Shown: positions 1 to 6,637, numbered from the stretch's first letter. The stretch is 7,141 nucleotides of DNA from Phycisphaerales bacterium (GCA_003153655.1 PMAK01000254.1:25841-32981); one strand, 5' to 3'. Notes: generated by a model not told the origin, from the sequence alone. Made by a program: numbers and translations.

Positions 1-1533
1 CGCCTCCGTCGTCGAATCTGGATGCCGCGCATCGCTGTAACAGACAATCTCAAAATTCGCGTGATTGTGATTCTGAAACAGGGGGCGAAGAAATCGGCTT
101 ACCGAATGCTCGCGAAAATCATTGGAGACATATCCAATCCGTAGGCGCCGGTCTGGGTCGCGACTGTTCGCATGCGGCGCAATCCTCTTTCTCAACGGCG
201 CGGCATGCGTCGAATCCCATTGCCGCGCTTCCATCAGCGAGAGCGTTCCGTCATTGCCATGCAAATATTGAAGCCCAAAGACCAGGTTGCAATGAATCAG
301 CGCATTGCGCGGGTCCAGGTCAATCGATCGCCGATAGGCTTCAATCCCCTCTTGGAGATGCCCCATGTTCGTTACGACGATCGCGAGGCTGTTCTGCGCC
401 GGAGCGCTTTTGGGATTGATCGTGACCGCCCGCTCAAGAACCTCGCGCGCTTCTCCGAATCGGTTCAGCATGTTGAACGTATTTCCGAGGTTGACCAGCG
501 CATCAACATATTTGGGGTCGAGCGCAATCGCCTCACGAAAAGCATTGATTGCGTCGTCGGGACGCTTGGCGATCCAGAGTGTCAGGCCCAGCCCATCCAA
601 CGACTTCGCATCATCCGGCTTGATCGTCAGCGCTTGCCGAAATGCCGCGATGGACCGCTCTGTCTGCCCCAATTCGCGCAGCGCATTTCCGGCGTTGTAA
701 TAAACAACATGACTTCCCGGCTGAAGCTTGCCCGCGTGGCCATATACAGCCAGGGCTTCGGCGGCCTTTCCCTGCGCCAGCAGCGCGTTACCAAGATTGT
801 TTAGTCCCTCAGGAAAATCCGGGCGAATTCCCAAAGCCCGGCGGATGCTTAACTCGGCTTCCTCGGGACGTCCCATGTCGATCAGCAGGGCTCCCATCCC
901 GTTGTGCGCCTCGGCAAATCCCGGCGCGTAACGCAGCGCCTGACCGAAAGCAGCCAGTCCCTCGGCTCCGCGCCTCAGACTCGTCAGCACATTGCCCATG
1001 TTGTAATGGGCCTCGGCAAAATCCGGGCGGAGCGCGACGGCTTTCCGCCCCACTTCCAGGGATTCATCAAACTTCCCGAGTTCGCTCAGCGCGATCGCGA
1101 AATTGGCCAGACAATCCACATAGTCCGGCTTGAGCTCCAGCGCTTTCCGATAAACCGGCACCGCCTCCTCAAAGCGATCCAGATGTGAAAGCGCGGTCGC
1201 CAGATGAAAATGGGCATCAGCGGAACTCGGCTTAAGCTGAATCCCCTGTTGATAGCTCGCCGCCGCCTCTTTAAACCGCCCCTGTGCCGACAAAATCAAA
1301 CCGAGATTGATGTGAAAATCCGCTATCCCCGGACCCGCGGCAATCGCCTTGCGGATCAATTCCACTGCCAGATCAGCGTGCCCTTTTTGATTCTCCAGCA
1401 ATCCCAGATGATGCAGTGCTTCCGCATGATTCGGCTTCGCCGCCAGCACTTGGCGCAGCATCCGCTCCGTCTCACCGAGGCGGCCGGCCTGGTGCATTCG
1501 CATCGCCTGGCGATAAGTCTCTTCAACCGTCAC
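1..1533 (-). CDS. TPR-GT41 (SPINDLY-type) protein O-glycosyltransferase, copy C, 3' end outside window
   Basis: Reverse-strand reading frame open from a GTG at 1533-1531 to the window edge; 511 residues are visible. Residues 1-409 are 12 consecutive 34-residue TPRs (consensus like NLG..L...GR.EEA...YR.AL.L.PD). A linker containing EARQWD follows, then the start of a GT41 catalytic domain at about residue 465 (RIGYVSNDFREHSVSRF). His476 in DFREH sits where family members have the conserved active-site histidine (human OGT His498). The Lys and GTTTT donor-site motifs would lie beyond the edge. The GTG start aligns exactly with the starts of copies A and B and follows an in-frame TAG, the stop of copy B, by 15 bases; ATGs at 1503 and 1497 would cut into the first TPR. 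It aligns with copy A without net indels, so about 315 residues probably lie outside. Role inferred: cytoplasmic Ser/Thr O-glycosylation; no signal peptide. Family confidence is high, substrate unknown. Confidence 0.93.
   Translation of the reverse strand, partial: MTVEETYRQAMRMHQAGRLGETERMLRQVLAAKPNHAEALHHLGLLENQKGHADLAVELIRKAIAAGPGIADFHINLGLILSAQGRFKEAAASYQQGIQLKPSSADAHFHLATALSHLDRFEEAVPVYRKALELKPDYVDCLANFAIALSELGKFDESLEVGRKAVALRPDFAEAHYNMGNVLTSLRRGAEGLAAFGQALRYAPGFAEAHNGMGALLIDMGRPEEAELSIRRALGIRPDFPEGLNNLGNALLAQGKAAEALAVYGHAGKLQPGSHVVYYNAGNALRELGQTERSIAAFRQALTIKPDDAKSLDGLGLTLWIAKRPDDAINAFREAIALDPKYVDALVNLGNTFNMLNRFGEAREVLERAVTINPKSAPAQNSLAIVVTNMGHLQEGIEAYRRSIDLDPRNALIHCNLVFGLQYLHGNDGTLSLMEARQWDSTHAAPLRKRIAPHANSRDPDRRLRIGYVSNDFREHSVSRFLRPLFQNHNHANFEIVCYSDARHPDSTTEA
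307..1533 (-). repeat. TPR array of copy C, 12 units of 102 bp
   Basis: Twelve protein-level repeats, the first of 35 residues and the rest of 34, cover residues 1-409. Conserved positions are the small residue/Leu-Gly pair in helix A and the Ala and Pro of the helix B end (…AL…P). The units are diverged in DNA sequence, so they are recognisable by translation rather than as nucleotide repeats. They should fold into a right-handed superhelix that binds acceptor proteins. Confidence 0.88.
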
Positions 1534-1539
1534 GGCTTT

Positions 1540-1548
1540 ATTATACGG
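1540..1548 (-). promoter_or_regulatory. Candidate -10 element (CCGTATAAT) of copy C, leaderless arrangement
   Basis: On the minus strand the order is TAG (stop of copy B), CCGTATAAT, AAAGCC, GTG. TATAAT is a perfect sigma-70 -10 hexamer and ends six bases before the start codon, so a transcript would begin at or within a base or two of the GTG. No Shine-Dalgarno is present. No TTGACA-like -35 is visible; the bases 17 bp upstream read GCTGGT and are part of the copy B coding end. The same nine bases at the same distance precede copies A and B. Confidence 0.5.
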
Positions 1549-3723
1549 CTACTTCGCAGCGCACCAGCGCCGCCAGACATCCCGATAGGCCGACTCCACA
1601 TTCCTTGCAAAACGCGGGGCATCCATCAGCGGCGAATCTTTCATCTGTTCCCGCAATGTGGCCCGAAGCCCGGCAAGCGTCGCCAGATTGCCCGCAAGCT
1701 CTGCCGCGATCGAAACATATTCATCCTCATTCCGCGCAATCAACTCCGGCAGCCCCACATTGCTTAAAAGACTCACCCCCACGCGTGATACATGCACATC
1801 CCCCGCCAGCGTCACCACCGGCACCCCCATCCAAAGCGCCTCGCACGTTGTCGTCGTCCCGTGATACGGGAAAGTATCCAGCGCGATATCCATCCGGTCG
1901 TACATGCCAAGGTGTGCAAAAATACTCGGCTCCCGCCCGGAAAACTCCAGCCGATCCGGATCAATCCCATGCGAAGCAAATCGCTCGCTGATTTGCCGCC
2001 GAAAGCTGGGAGTTCCTAATCCCGCGGATTTCAGAAGCAGCCGAGAAGCAGGTACCGCGCCAAGAACCCGCGACCAAACCCCAATCATCCGCGGCGTAAC
2101 CTTCGCCATATGGTTAAACGACCCGAAGCAAATTGGCTTTCCGCTCGCGGCCGGCGAGGGCTTCACTGCCGGAGCACCTTCGATCGGCGCGTAACACCAA
2201 TTCGTTGTCGGCAGCCGCAACAACTGCTCGGAATGCAAACCCTCCGTCTTTCCCGGCGGATCGGAATGCACATCCGTCATTCGGTAATCCATCGCGGATA
2301 ACCCCGTGCTAGCCGGATAACCGAGATAGCTGATCTGCACCGGCGCCGGCCGCCGCGCGAAAACCATGAGCCGGTTTTGCGCGCTATGCCCGGACAGATC
2401 GACCAGGATGTCGATGTTCCTCATGCGAACCAGCTCGGCCACGGCCTCATCCGATTGTCCACGTATATCATGCCATCCATCGGCATCGGCGCGAATGAGT
2501 TCGGTCACCGCGTCCGGCCTCTCCACATCCGAAAAACAGATGATCTCAAACTCTCGCCGATCATGGTGACGCAGCAGCGGCCGAAAGAAATAGCTCACCG
2601 AATGCAGCCAGAAATCCCCCGATACATAACCCACCCGCACCCGCCGTTCCGGGTCCCGGCTTTCGCCCCGAGGCCGTTTGATATTGAAAAATGGCTTGGC
2701 GTGCCGTTCATCCCATCGTCGTGATTCCTTGAACATCGCCGCCGGCTCAAATGCCGGATCCCAGCTCATCGTAAAAATCATTGCGCTATGCGCCGACGGG
2801 TCGTCCGGCTTCAACGCGGCGATCCGCCGCCGTATTTCCAGATCCTGCGCCCCGCGCCAGGTGCTCTTGAAAACGCGCCCGAGATTATTCAGCACATCCA
2901 AATTCCCCGGCTCTATCGATGCCGCGCGTTTCAATAAAACTTCCGCCTCGTCCAACTGATCTTTCTGCATCAATATCAGCGCCAGGCTATTCAGCGCTTT
3001 CGGATAATCCGGCTTCAATTCCAAAGCCCGGCGAAATGAGGTCTCTGCTTCCTGCTTCTTGCCGGAATTCACTTGCACCAAACCGGAGTTCAGATGCAAT
3101 TCCGCAAGGTCCGGCCGAACCTTCAGCCCGCGCCCATACGCATCGAGCGCTTCCGGCGATCGTCCCAGCATATTCAGCACATTGCCGAGCGTGTTGTACG
3201 CTTCGGCCAGATTCGGATTCGCGGCAATCGCCTGACGACACGCGCCAGCCGCCTCTTCGCCCTTACTCATCTCCAGCAAAATAATCCCGATCCGATGATG
3301 CGCATCGGCCAGTCCCGGCTTGCGACTCACCGCCGCTCGAAATGCCGCCAAAGATTCGTCCGGACGACCCAATTCCCGCAGCGCAAGTCCAAGGTTGTAA
3401 TTCGCCTCCGCCGATTCAGGCTTCAGCGCCAGTGCTTGCCGATACGCGGCAATCGCTTCGTCAAACCGCCGCTGACTCGCAAGCACAATCCCCAGATTGA
3501 CGTGGAAATCCGCGATCTGTGGATTCAGGGAGATCGACCTTCGAATCAAATCCGCGGCAAGCTCAATTCGCCCAGTCTTATGCGCCACCAGACCCAAAAG
3601 ATGAAGCGCCTCAGGATGCTGCAGGCGCTCGGCCAAAACCTGCCGATACAATCCCTCCGCTTCGGCAAGCCGGCCTGCCTGATGCAGTTGAAACGCCTGA
3701 CCCAAAGTCTGATTGATCGCCAC
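1549..3723 (-). CDS. TPR-GT41 (SPINDLY-type) protein O-glycosyltransferase, copy B
   Basis: 724 residues, GTG start (3723-3721), TAG stop. Nine TPRs (residues 1-307), a linker with ESRRWD, then a GT41 domain from about residue 362 to the end. Visible family motifs: GYVSGDFWLHS with His374 (likely counterpart of human OGT His498), DILVDLSGHS at 438-447, RPAPVQISYLGYP at 458-470, FGSFNHMAK with Lys541 (counterpart of OGT Lys842), LDTFPYHGTTTTCEA at 616-629, and a C-terminal YRDVWRRWC. All key residues are intact, so an active enzyme is likely. The motifs resemble plant SPINDLY, a protein O-fucosyltransferase, more than animal OGT. No signal peptide or membrane segment: cytoplasmic. It is the most diverged of the three copies and exactly 102 residues (three TPRs) shorter than copy A; the linker lacks the GND motif shared by A and C. 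It has 15-base gaps to both neighbours. The GTG aligns with the ATG of copy A. Acceptor proteins are unknown. Confidence 0.95.
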   Translation of the reverse strand: MAINQTLGQAFQLHQAGRLAEAEGLYRQVLAERLQHPEALHLLGLVAHKTGRIELAADLIRRSISLNPQIADFHVNLGIVLASQRRFDEAIAAYRQALALKPESAEANYNLGLALRELGRPDESLAAFRAAVSRKPGLADAHHRIGIILLEMSKGEEAAGACRQAIAANPNLAEAYNTLGNVLNMLGRSPEALDAYGRGLKVRPDLAELHLNSGLVQVNSGKKQEAETSFRRALELKPDYPKALNSLALILMQKDQLDEAEVLLKRAASIEPGNLDVLNNLGRVFKSTWRGAQDLEIRRRIAALKPDDPSAHSAMIFTMSWDPAFEPAAMFKESRRWDERHAKPFFNIKRPRGESRDPERRVRVGYVSGDFWLHSVSYFFRPLLRHHDRREFEIICFSDVERPDAVTELIRADADGWHDIRGQSDEAVAELVRMRNIDILVDLSGHSAQNRLMVFARRPAPVQISYLGYPASTGLSAMDYRMTDVHSDPPGKTEGLHSEQLLRLPTTNWCYAPIEGAPAVKPSPAASGKPICFGSFNHMAKVTPRMIGVWSRVLGAVPASRLLLKSAGLGTPSFRRQISERFASHGIDPDRLEFSGREPSIFAHLGMYDRMDIALDTFPYHGTTTTCEALWMGVPVVTLAGDVHVSRVGVSLLSNVGLPELIARNEDEYVSIAAELAGNLATLAGLRATLREQMKDSPLMDAPRFARNVESAYRDVWRRWCAAK
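2803..3723 (-). repeat. TPR array of copy B, 9 units of 102 bp
   Basis: Nine protein-level repeats span residues 1-307. Units 4-6 match units 6-8 of copy A best (for example the LEM…EAA.ACRQA signature of unit 5 versus A unit 7), which points to loss of about two units before that point and one after it. The last unit is degenerate, with FKSTWRG in place of the usual small-residue turn. Confidence 0.85.
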
Positions 3724-3729
3724 GCCCTA

Positions 3730-3738
3730 ATTATACGG
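3730..3738 (-). promoter_or_regulatory. Candidate -10 element (CCGTATAAT) of copy B, leaderless arrangement
   Basis: The 15-base gap between copies A and B reads CCGTATAAT then TAGGGC then the GTG start. The element directly abuts the TAG of copy A, giving the 12-mer TAGCCGTATAAT that also occurs at the B/C junction. TATAAT ends six bases before the start codon, there is no ribosome-binding site, and no convincing -35 is seen; GCTGGT of the copy A coding end lies 17 bp upstream. Confidence 0.5.
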
Positions 3739-6219
3739 CTACTCCCCCGCACACCAGCGCTGCCACACATCCCGATAAACCTCCTCAACATCCCGCGCAA
3801 ACTGCGCCCCATTCATCAGCGGCGAAGCTTGCATCCGCTGGCGCAACGTTCCGCGAATCTCTTTCAGTTTTTCTGGATTTTGCGCCAAACCCGCCGCGAT
3901 GGAAACATATTCCTCAGGCCGATTTCCAATCAAATCCGCAAGTCCCACACTCGTCAGCAAACTCGCCCCCACCCGCGCCACATGCGTCGCCCCCGCGAGC
4001 GTCACCACAGGCACGCCCATGCAAAATGCTTCGCAGGTCGTCGTCGTCCCGTGATAGGGAAACGTATCCAGGGCGATATCAATTTGCCCATACGCGCGGA
4101 AATGCGCTGCCACATCATTTTCAAATCCGGCCAGCTTTAGCCGCTCCGCGCCGATTCCCCGTGATTCAAATTCCTGTTCGATCCGCTCCCGCGTCTTCGC
4201 ATCAGCCAGCGCCCGATCCTTCAAAAATAGCTGCGAACCATCAACTTCTTTCAAAATCCCCGCCCACAAATCCAGGGTCTGCGCCGAAATCTTGGCCAGC
4301 TTATTAAATGACCCAAAACAAACGGCCTTCTCCATCGACGCCGGCCCTGCTGCCACCTCCGGAAGATTATCCGGGGTCGCATAACACCAATTCGTCCGCG
4401 GCAGCCGCACCAGCTTCTCCGTATAAAAATCCTCCGTCATCCCGACCGGGTCGGCCAGCGCATCGGTCATTCGATAATCAATCGTCGGCAGCCCCGTGGT
4501 TCCCGGATATCCCAAATAATTAATCTGAATGGGCGCCGGCTTCCGCGCCAAAGCCAGCAGATGACTCCCCGTCGTATGCCCCGTGAGATCAACCAGAATA
4601 TCCACGCCATGCCCGCGAATCAGCTCCGCCACCCGCTCATCCGTCATGTTTCCAATGTCATGCCATCCGTCGATGCATGCCCGCAAACTTTCCGTCACCC
4701 CATCGGGATTCAGGACATCCGCGTAGCAGCCGATCTCATATTGCCGCCGATCGTGATTCTGAAACAGCCGGTAAATAAACCGACTCACCGCGTGATCGCG
4801 AAAATCACATGAAATATATCCAATCCGCAACTTCCGCTCCGGATCGCGGTTGTTCGCATGCAGCGCAATATTCTTCCGGAGCGCTTCGGCATGCCGTGCA
4901 TCCCATCGCCGCGCCTCTTCCAGAATAAGTTTTCCGTCGTTGCCGCTGAGATAGTGAAGACTGAAAACAAGATTGCTGTGAATCAGCGGATTATCCGGAT
5001 CAAGATCGATTGCCTTTCGAAAAGTATCGAGCCCCTTCTCTACCTGCCCCATGTCCGTCAGAACAATTCCCAGATTGTTGCAGGCGAACGCATAACCGGG
5101 ATTGATCTCCATCGCTCGCGGCAAAACCTCAATCGCCTGCTCCATGCGCCCCTGATCCTTCAGCGTTTTCCCTAAATTGTTGTACGCCTCGGCGCAATTG
5201 GGATCGCTGGCAAGCGCGCGCCGATACGACGCCTCGGCCTCCTCATGCCGCCCAATCCGGCTCAGCATCAGGCCCAGGTTATTCGCCGCCTTCACATAAT
5301 CCGGCTTAAGCTCAATCGCCTTCTTGTATGCCGCGATCGATTGCTCCGTCCGGCGTAAATCCTTCAGCGCGTTCCCCGCGTTGTAGTGGATAATCGCATT
5401 ATCCGGCTGAATTTCCCGCGCCTTTGATAATGCCGCGAGCGCGTCCCCCGGCTGCCTCAATTCGAGCAGGGCATTTCCAAGGTTAATCAGCGCATCAGCA
5501 AACCCCGGCTTGTAAATGAGTGCCTGCCTGCATGCTTCCGCCGCCTCTGCCGGCCGCCCCATTTCCAGCATTATGACCCCAACTCCATTGTGCGCCTCAG
5601 CAAAACCAGGCTTATAGCGCAGGGCCTGCCGAAGCGATACCAGGGCCTCGTCGTAGCGTTTCAGCGTCAAGAGCGTACTGGAACAGTTGTAATGCGCCTC
5701 CGCAAAATCCGGCCGAAGCGCGATGATCTTCCGGCATGAATCCAGCGAAATCTCTGGCTTCCCCAGCGCCGTCAGGGCAAAACCCAGATTGGTCAAACAT
5801 TCAGGATAGTTCGGCCGCAGCGCCAGCGCCGCGTGATAGATCGGCACCGCTTCCTCAAAGCGACCCAATCGAGACAGCGCCGTCGCAAGGTTGAAATTCC
5901 CCTCAACTGAATCCGGCTTGATCGACAGTGCCTGCCGATTAACCGTCACCGCCTCTTCAAATCGCCCGAGCCCCGACAAAATCACGCCAAGATCAATCCA
6001 ATAGTCCGCCGCCCCGGAATTGATCTCAATCGCCCGGCGGATCAATCCCTCCCCGACATCCGCCCGTCCATTTTGATTCTCAAGCAACCCCAAACGATGC
6101 AGCGCATCCGCATGATTCGGATCAGATGCCAGGATTTTTCGGTACAACCCCTCCGCCTCGGCAAGCTGCCCGGCCCGATGCAGTTGAAGCGCTTGACCGA
6201 GAACCTGCTCAAGATTCAT
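3739..6219 (-). CDS. TPR-GT41 (SPINDLY-type) protein O-glycosyltransferase, copy A
   Basis: 826 residues, ATG start (6219-6217), TAG stop. Residues 1-409 form 12 TPRs; a linker with HYLSGNDG and EARRWD follows; the GT41 domain starts at about residue 464. Motifs: GYISCDFRDH with His476 (likely counterpart of human OGT His498), DILVDLTGHT at 540-549, KPAPIQINYLGYPGTTG at 560-576, DYRMTD at 581-586, FGSFNKLAK with Lys643 (counterpart of OGT Lys842), LDTFPYHGTTTTCEA at 718-731, and a C-terminal YRDVWQRWC. These are the residues known in the family to bind the nucleotide sugar and catalyse transfer to Ser/Thr hydroxyls; the pattern is closest to plant SPINDLY. No signal peptide, so cytoplasmic. 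It is first in the three-gene string, 48 bases after a small unknown gene. A CCGTATAAT element sits six bases before the ATG and there is no Shine-Dalgarno, so it may be translated from a leaderless mRNA. The actual sugar and acceptors cannot be read from sequence. Confidence 0.96.
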   Translation of the reverse strand: MNLEQVLGQALQLHRAGQLAEAEGLYRKILASDPNHADALHRLGLLENQNGRADVGEGLIRRAIEINSGAADYWIDLGVILSGLGRFEEAVTVNRQALSIKPDSVEGNFNLATALSRLGRFEEAVPIYHAALALRPNYPECLTNLGFALTALGKPEISLDSCRKIIALRPDFAEAHYNCSSTLLTLKRYDEALVSLRQALRYKPGFAEAHNGVGVIMLEMGRPAEAAEACRQALIYKPGFADALINLGNALLELRQPGDALAALSKAREIQPDNAIIHYNAGNALKDLRRTEQSIAAYKKAIELKPDYVKAANNLGLMLSRIGRHEEAEASYRRALASDPNCAEAYNNLGKTLKDQGRMEQAIEVLPRAMEINPGYAFACNNLGIVLTDMGQVEKGLDTFRKAIDLDPDNPLIHSNLVFSLHYLSGNDGKLILEEARRWDARHAEALRKNIALHANNRDPERKLRIGYISCDFRDHAVSRFIYRLFQNHDRRQYEIGCYADVLNPDGVTESLRACIDGWHDIGNMTDERVAELIRGHGVDILVDLTGHTTGSHLLALARKPAPIQINYLGYPGTTGLPTIDYRMTDALADPVGMTEDFYTEKLVRLPRTNWCYATPDNLPEVAAGPASMEKAVCFGSFNKLAKISAQTLDLWAGILKEVDGSQLFLKDRALADAKTRERIEQEFESRGIGAERLKLAGFENDVAAHFRAYGQIDIALDTFPYHGTTTTCEAFCMGVPVVTLAGATHVARVGASLLTSVGLADLIGNRPEEYVSIAAGLAQNPEKLKEIRGTLRQRMQASPLMNGAQFARDVEEVYRDVWQRWCAGE
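4993..6219 (-). repeat. TPR array of copy A, 12 units of 102 bp
   Basis: Twelve uninterrupted repeats cover residues 1-409 (35 residues, then 11 of exactly 34). Consecutive units often begin FAEAH or FADAL and end in KPG or KPD. Unit by unit the array aligns with copy C in the same order (for example unit 7, FAEAHNG with MGRP, in both), so the array length of A and C predates their separation. Confidence 0.9.
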
Positions 6220-6225
6220 GCAACC

Positions 6226-6234
6226 ATTATACGG
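6226..6234 (-). promoter_or_regulatory. Candidate -10 element (CCGTATAAT) of copy A, leaderless arrangement
   Basis: CCGTATAAT followed by GGTTGC and the ATG of copy A. Unlike the other two occurrences it is not preceded by a stop codon, so the shared nine bases cannot be explained only as a copied gene end. The spacing of six bases from TATAAT to the start codon is identical in all three. No -35 at 16-18 bp is recognisable; a TTGAGT lies upstream but at 22 bp, too far for a standard promoter. Confidence 0.5.
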
Positions 6235-6249
6235 TGCAGCCCATGCCGA

Positions 6250-6275
6250 TATGACTCAACCGTATGACTAAACCT
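6250..6275. repeat. Tandem 13-bp direct repeat upstream of copy A
   Basis: Plus-strand units TATGACTCAACCG (6250-6262) and TATGACTAAACCT (6263-6275) match at 11 of 13 positions. They lie 16-41 bases upstream of the copy A -10 candidate and overlap the end of the small gene. Spacing of just over one helical turn would suit two protomers of a regulator, but this may be chance. Confidence 0.35.
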
Positions 6276-6555
6276 GCATCGTTGGACCCGCATCCGCGGG
6301 CCACCACCATCCGAGATTCGGATCGTGCGCCACCGCGATCTTGATCCCAAGCCAGGCCGCGCACGTCGCAGCCGCGTGATGCGCCTGCTCCGGCGAATCA
6401 AACACCTGCTCGATGCTCTTATGGTTCCGCGGATTCCCCCACGCCTTGAGGAAATTCCCCACCGTGTGAAGGTGGAGCATATGTTGAAGCGGCAATGCGA
6501 TCTCCGACCGCATAACGTTCATGAGTGGTAAATCGAGAATTGGATTGCGTGCCAT
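6268..6555 (-). CDS. Hypothetical protein, 95 residues, function unknown
   Basis: I do not recognise this family. ATG at 6555-6553 is chosen because GGAGG (6567-6563) sits seven bases upstream, the clearest ribosome-binding site in the window; stop is TAG. The codons of the second half are strongly G/C at third positions like the neighbouring genes, which supports real coding. The product has no signal peptide or obvious membrane helix. It begins MARNPILDLP, has a His-rich stretch (HMLHLH, about residues 26-31), a middle segment with KAWGNPRNHKS, an Ala-rich helix-like stretch (AHHAAATCAAWLG), and a Trp-rich end (NLGWWWPADAG). The balance of charged, Trp and His residues suggests a small soluble protein. 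It lies 48 bases before GT41 copy A on the same strand and could be cotranscribed. A longer form from TTG 6678 is possible but has no ribosome-binding site. Confidence 0.65.
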   Translation of the reverse strand: MARNPILDLPLMNVMRSEIALPLQHMLHLHTVGNFLKAWGNPRNHKSIEQVFDSPEQAHHAAATCAAWLGIKIAVAHDPNLGWWWPADAGPTMQV

Positions 6556-6562
6556 GACCGGG

Positions 6563-6567
6563 CCTCC
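6563..6567 (-). promoter_or_regulatory. Shine-Dalgarno GGAGG of the 95-residue gene
   Basis: GGAGG with seven bases to the ATG at 6555. It decides the start of this gene against the upstream TTG. It also shows that this genome uses ordinary Shine-Dalgarno initiation, which makes its absence before all three GT41 genes informative. Confidence 0.7.
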
Positions 6568-6612
6568 ATACCCATTTTTACTTCGCCCGGCGTCCTTGTC
6601 GGGGAAGAACCA

Positions 6613-6628
6613 GCGGCACACATGCCGC
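6613..6628. other. Perfect 6-bp inverted repeat with 4-base loop in the divergent spacer
   Basis: GCGGCA, loop CACA, TGCCGC on the plus strand. On the minus strand it would fall in the leader of the 95-residue gene if the promoter at 6638-6665 is used. No U-run follows, so it does not look like an intrinsic terminator; it could be a leader hairpin, an operator, or chance. Confidence 0.35.
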
Positions 6629-6637
6629 GACCATCGC

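Noticed and set aside
172..804. 210-codon plus-strand open frame
   Set aside because: It is the complement of the TPR region of copy C, which translates without interruption into 12 canonical TPRs.
1801..1890. High DNA identity to 3991-4080 around the GTTTT donor-site motif, suggesting recent gene conversion
   Set aside because: The longest identical run is only 17 bases (1850-1866 versus 4040-4056); synonymous differences are scattered on both sides, so strong protein constraint is enough to explain it.
3073..4140. 355-codon open frame on the plus strand, antisense to the copy A/B junction
   Set aside because: Its composition (Arg, Gln, Leu, Pro rich) is what the antisense of GC-rich TPR genes gives; it crosses the junction of two well-supported genes, has no recognisable domain, and similar antisense frames recur at 172-804 and 1204-1767.
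307..6219. Periodic 102-base structure as a possible CRISPR or satellite array
   Set aside because: The period is the 34-residue TPR unit in translated frame; the units are diverged at DNA level and there is no repeat-spacer pattern.
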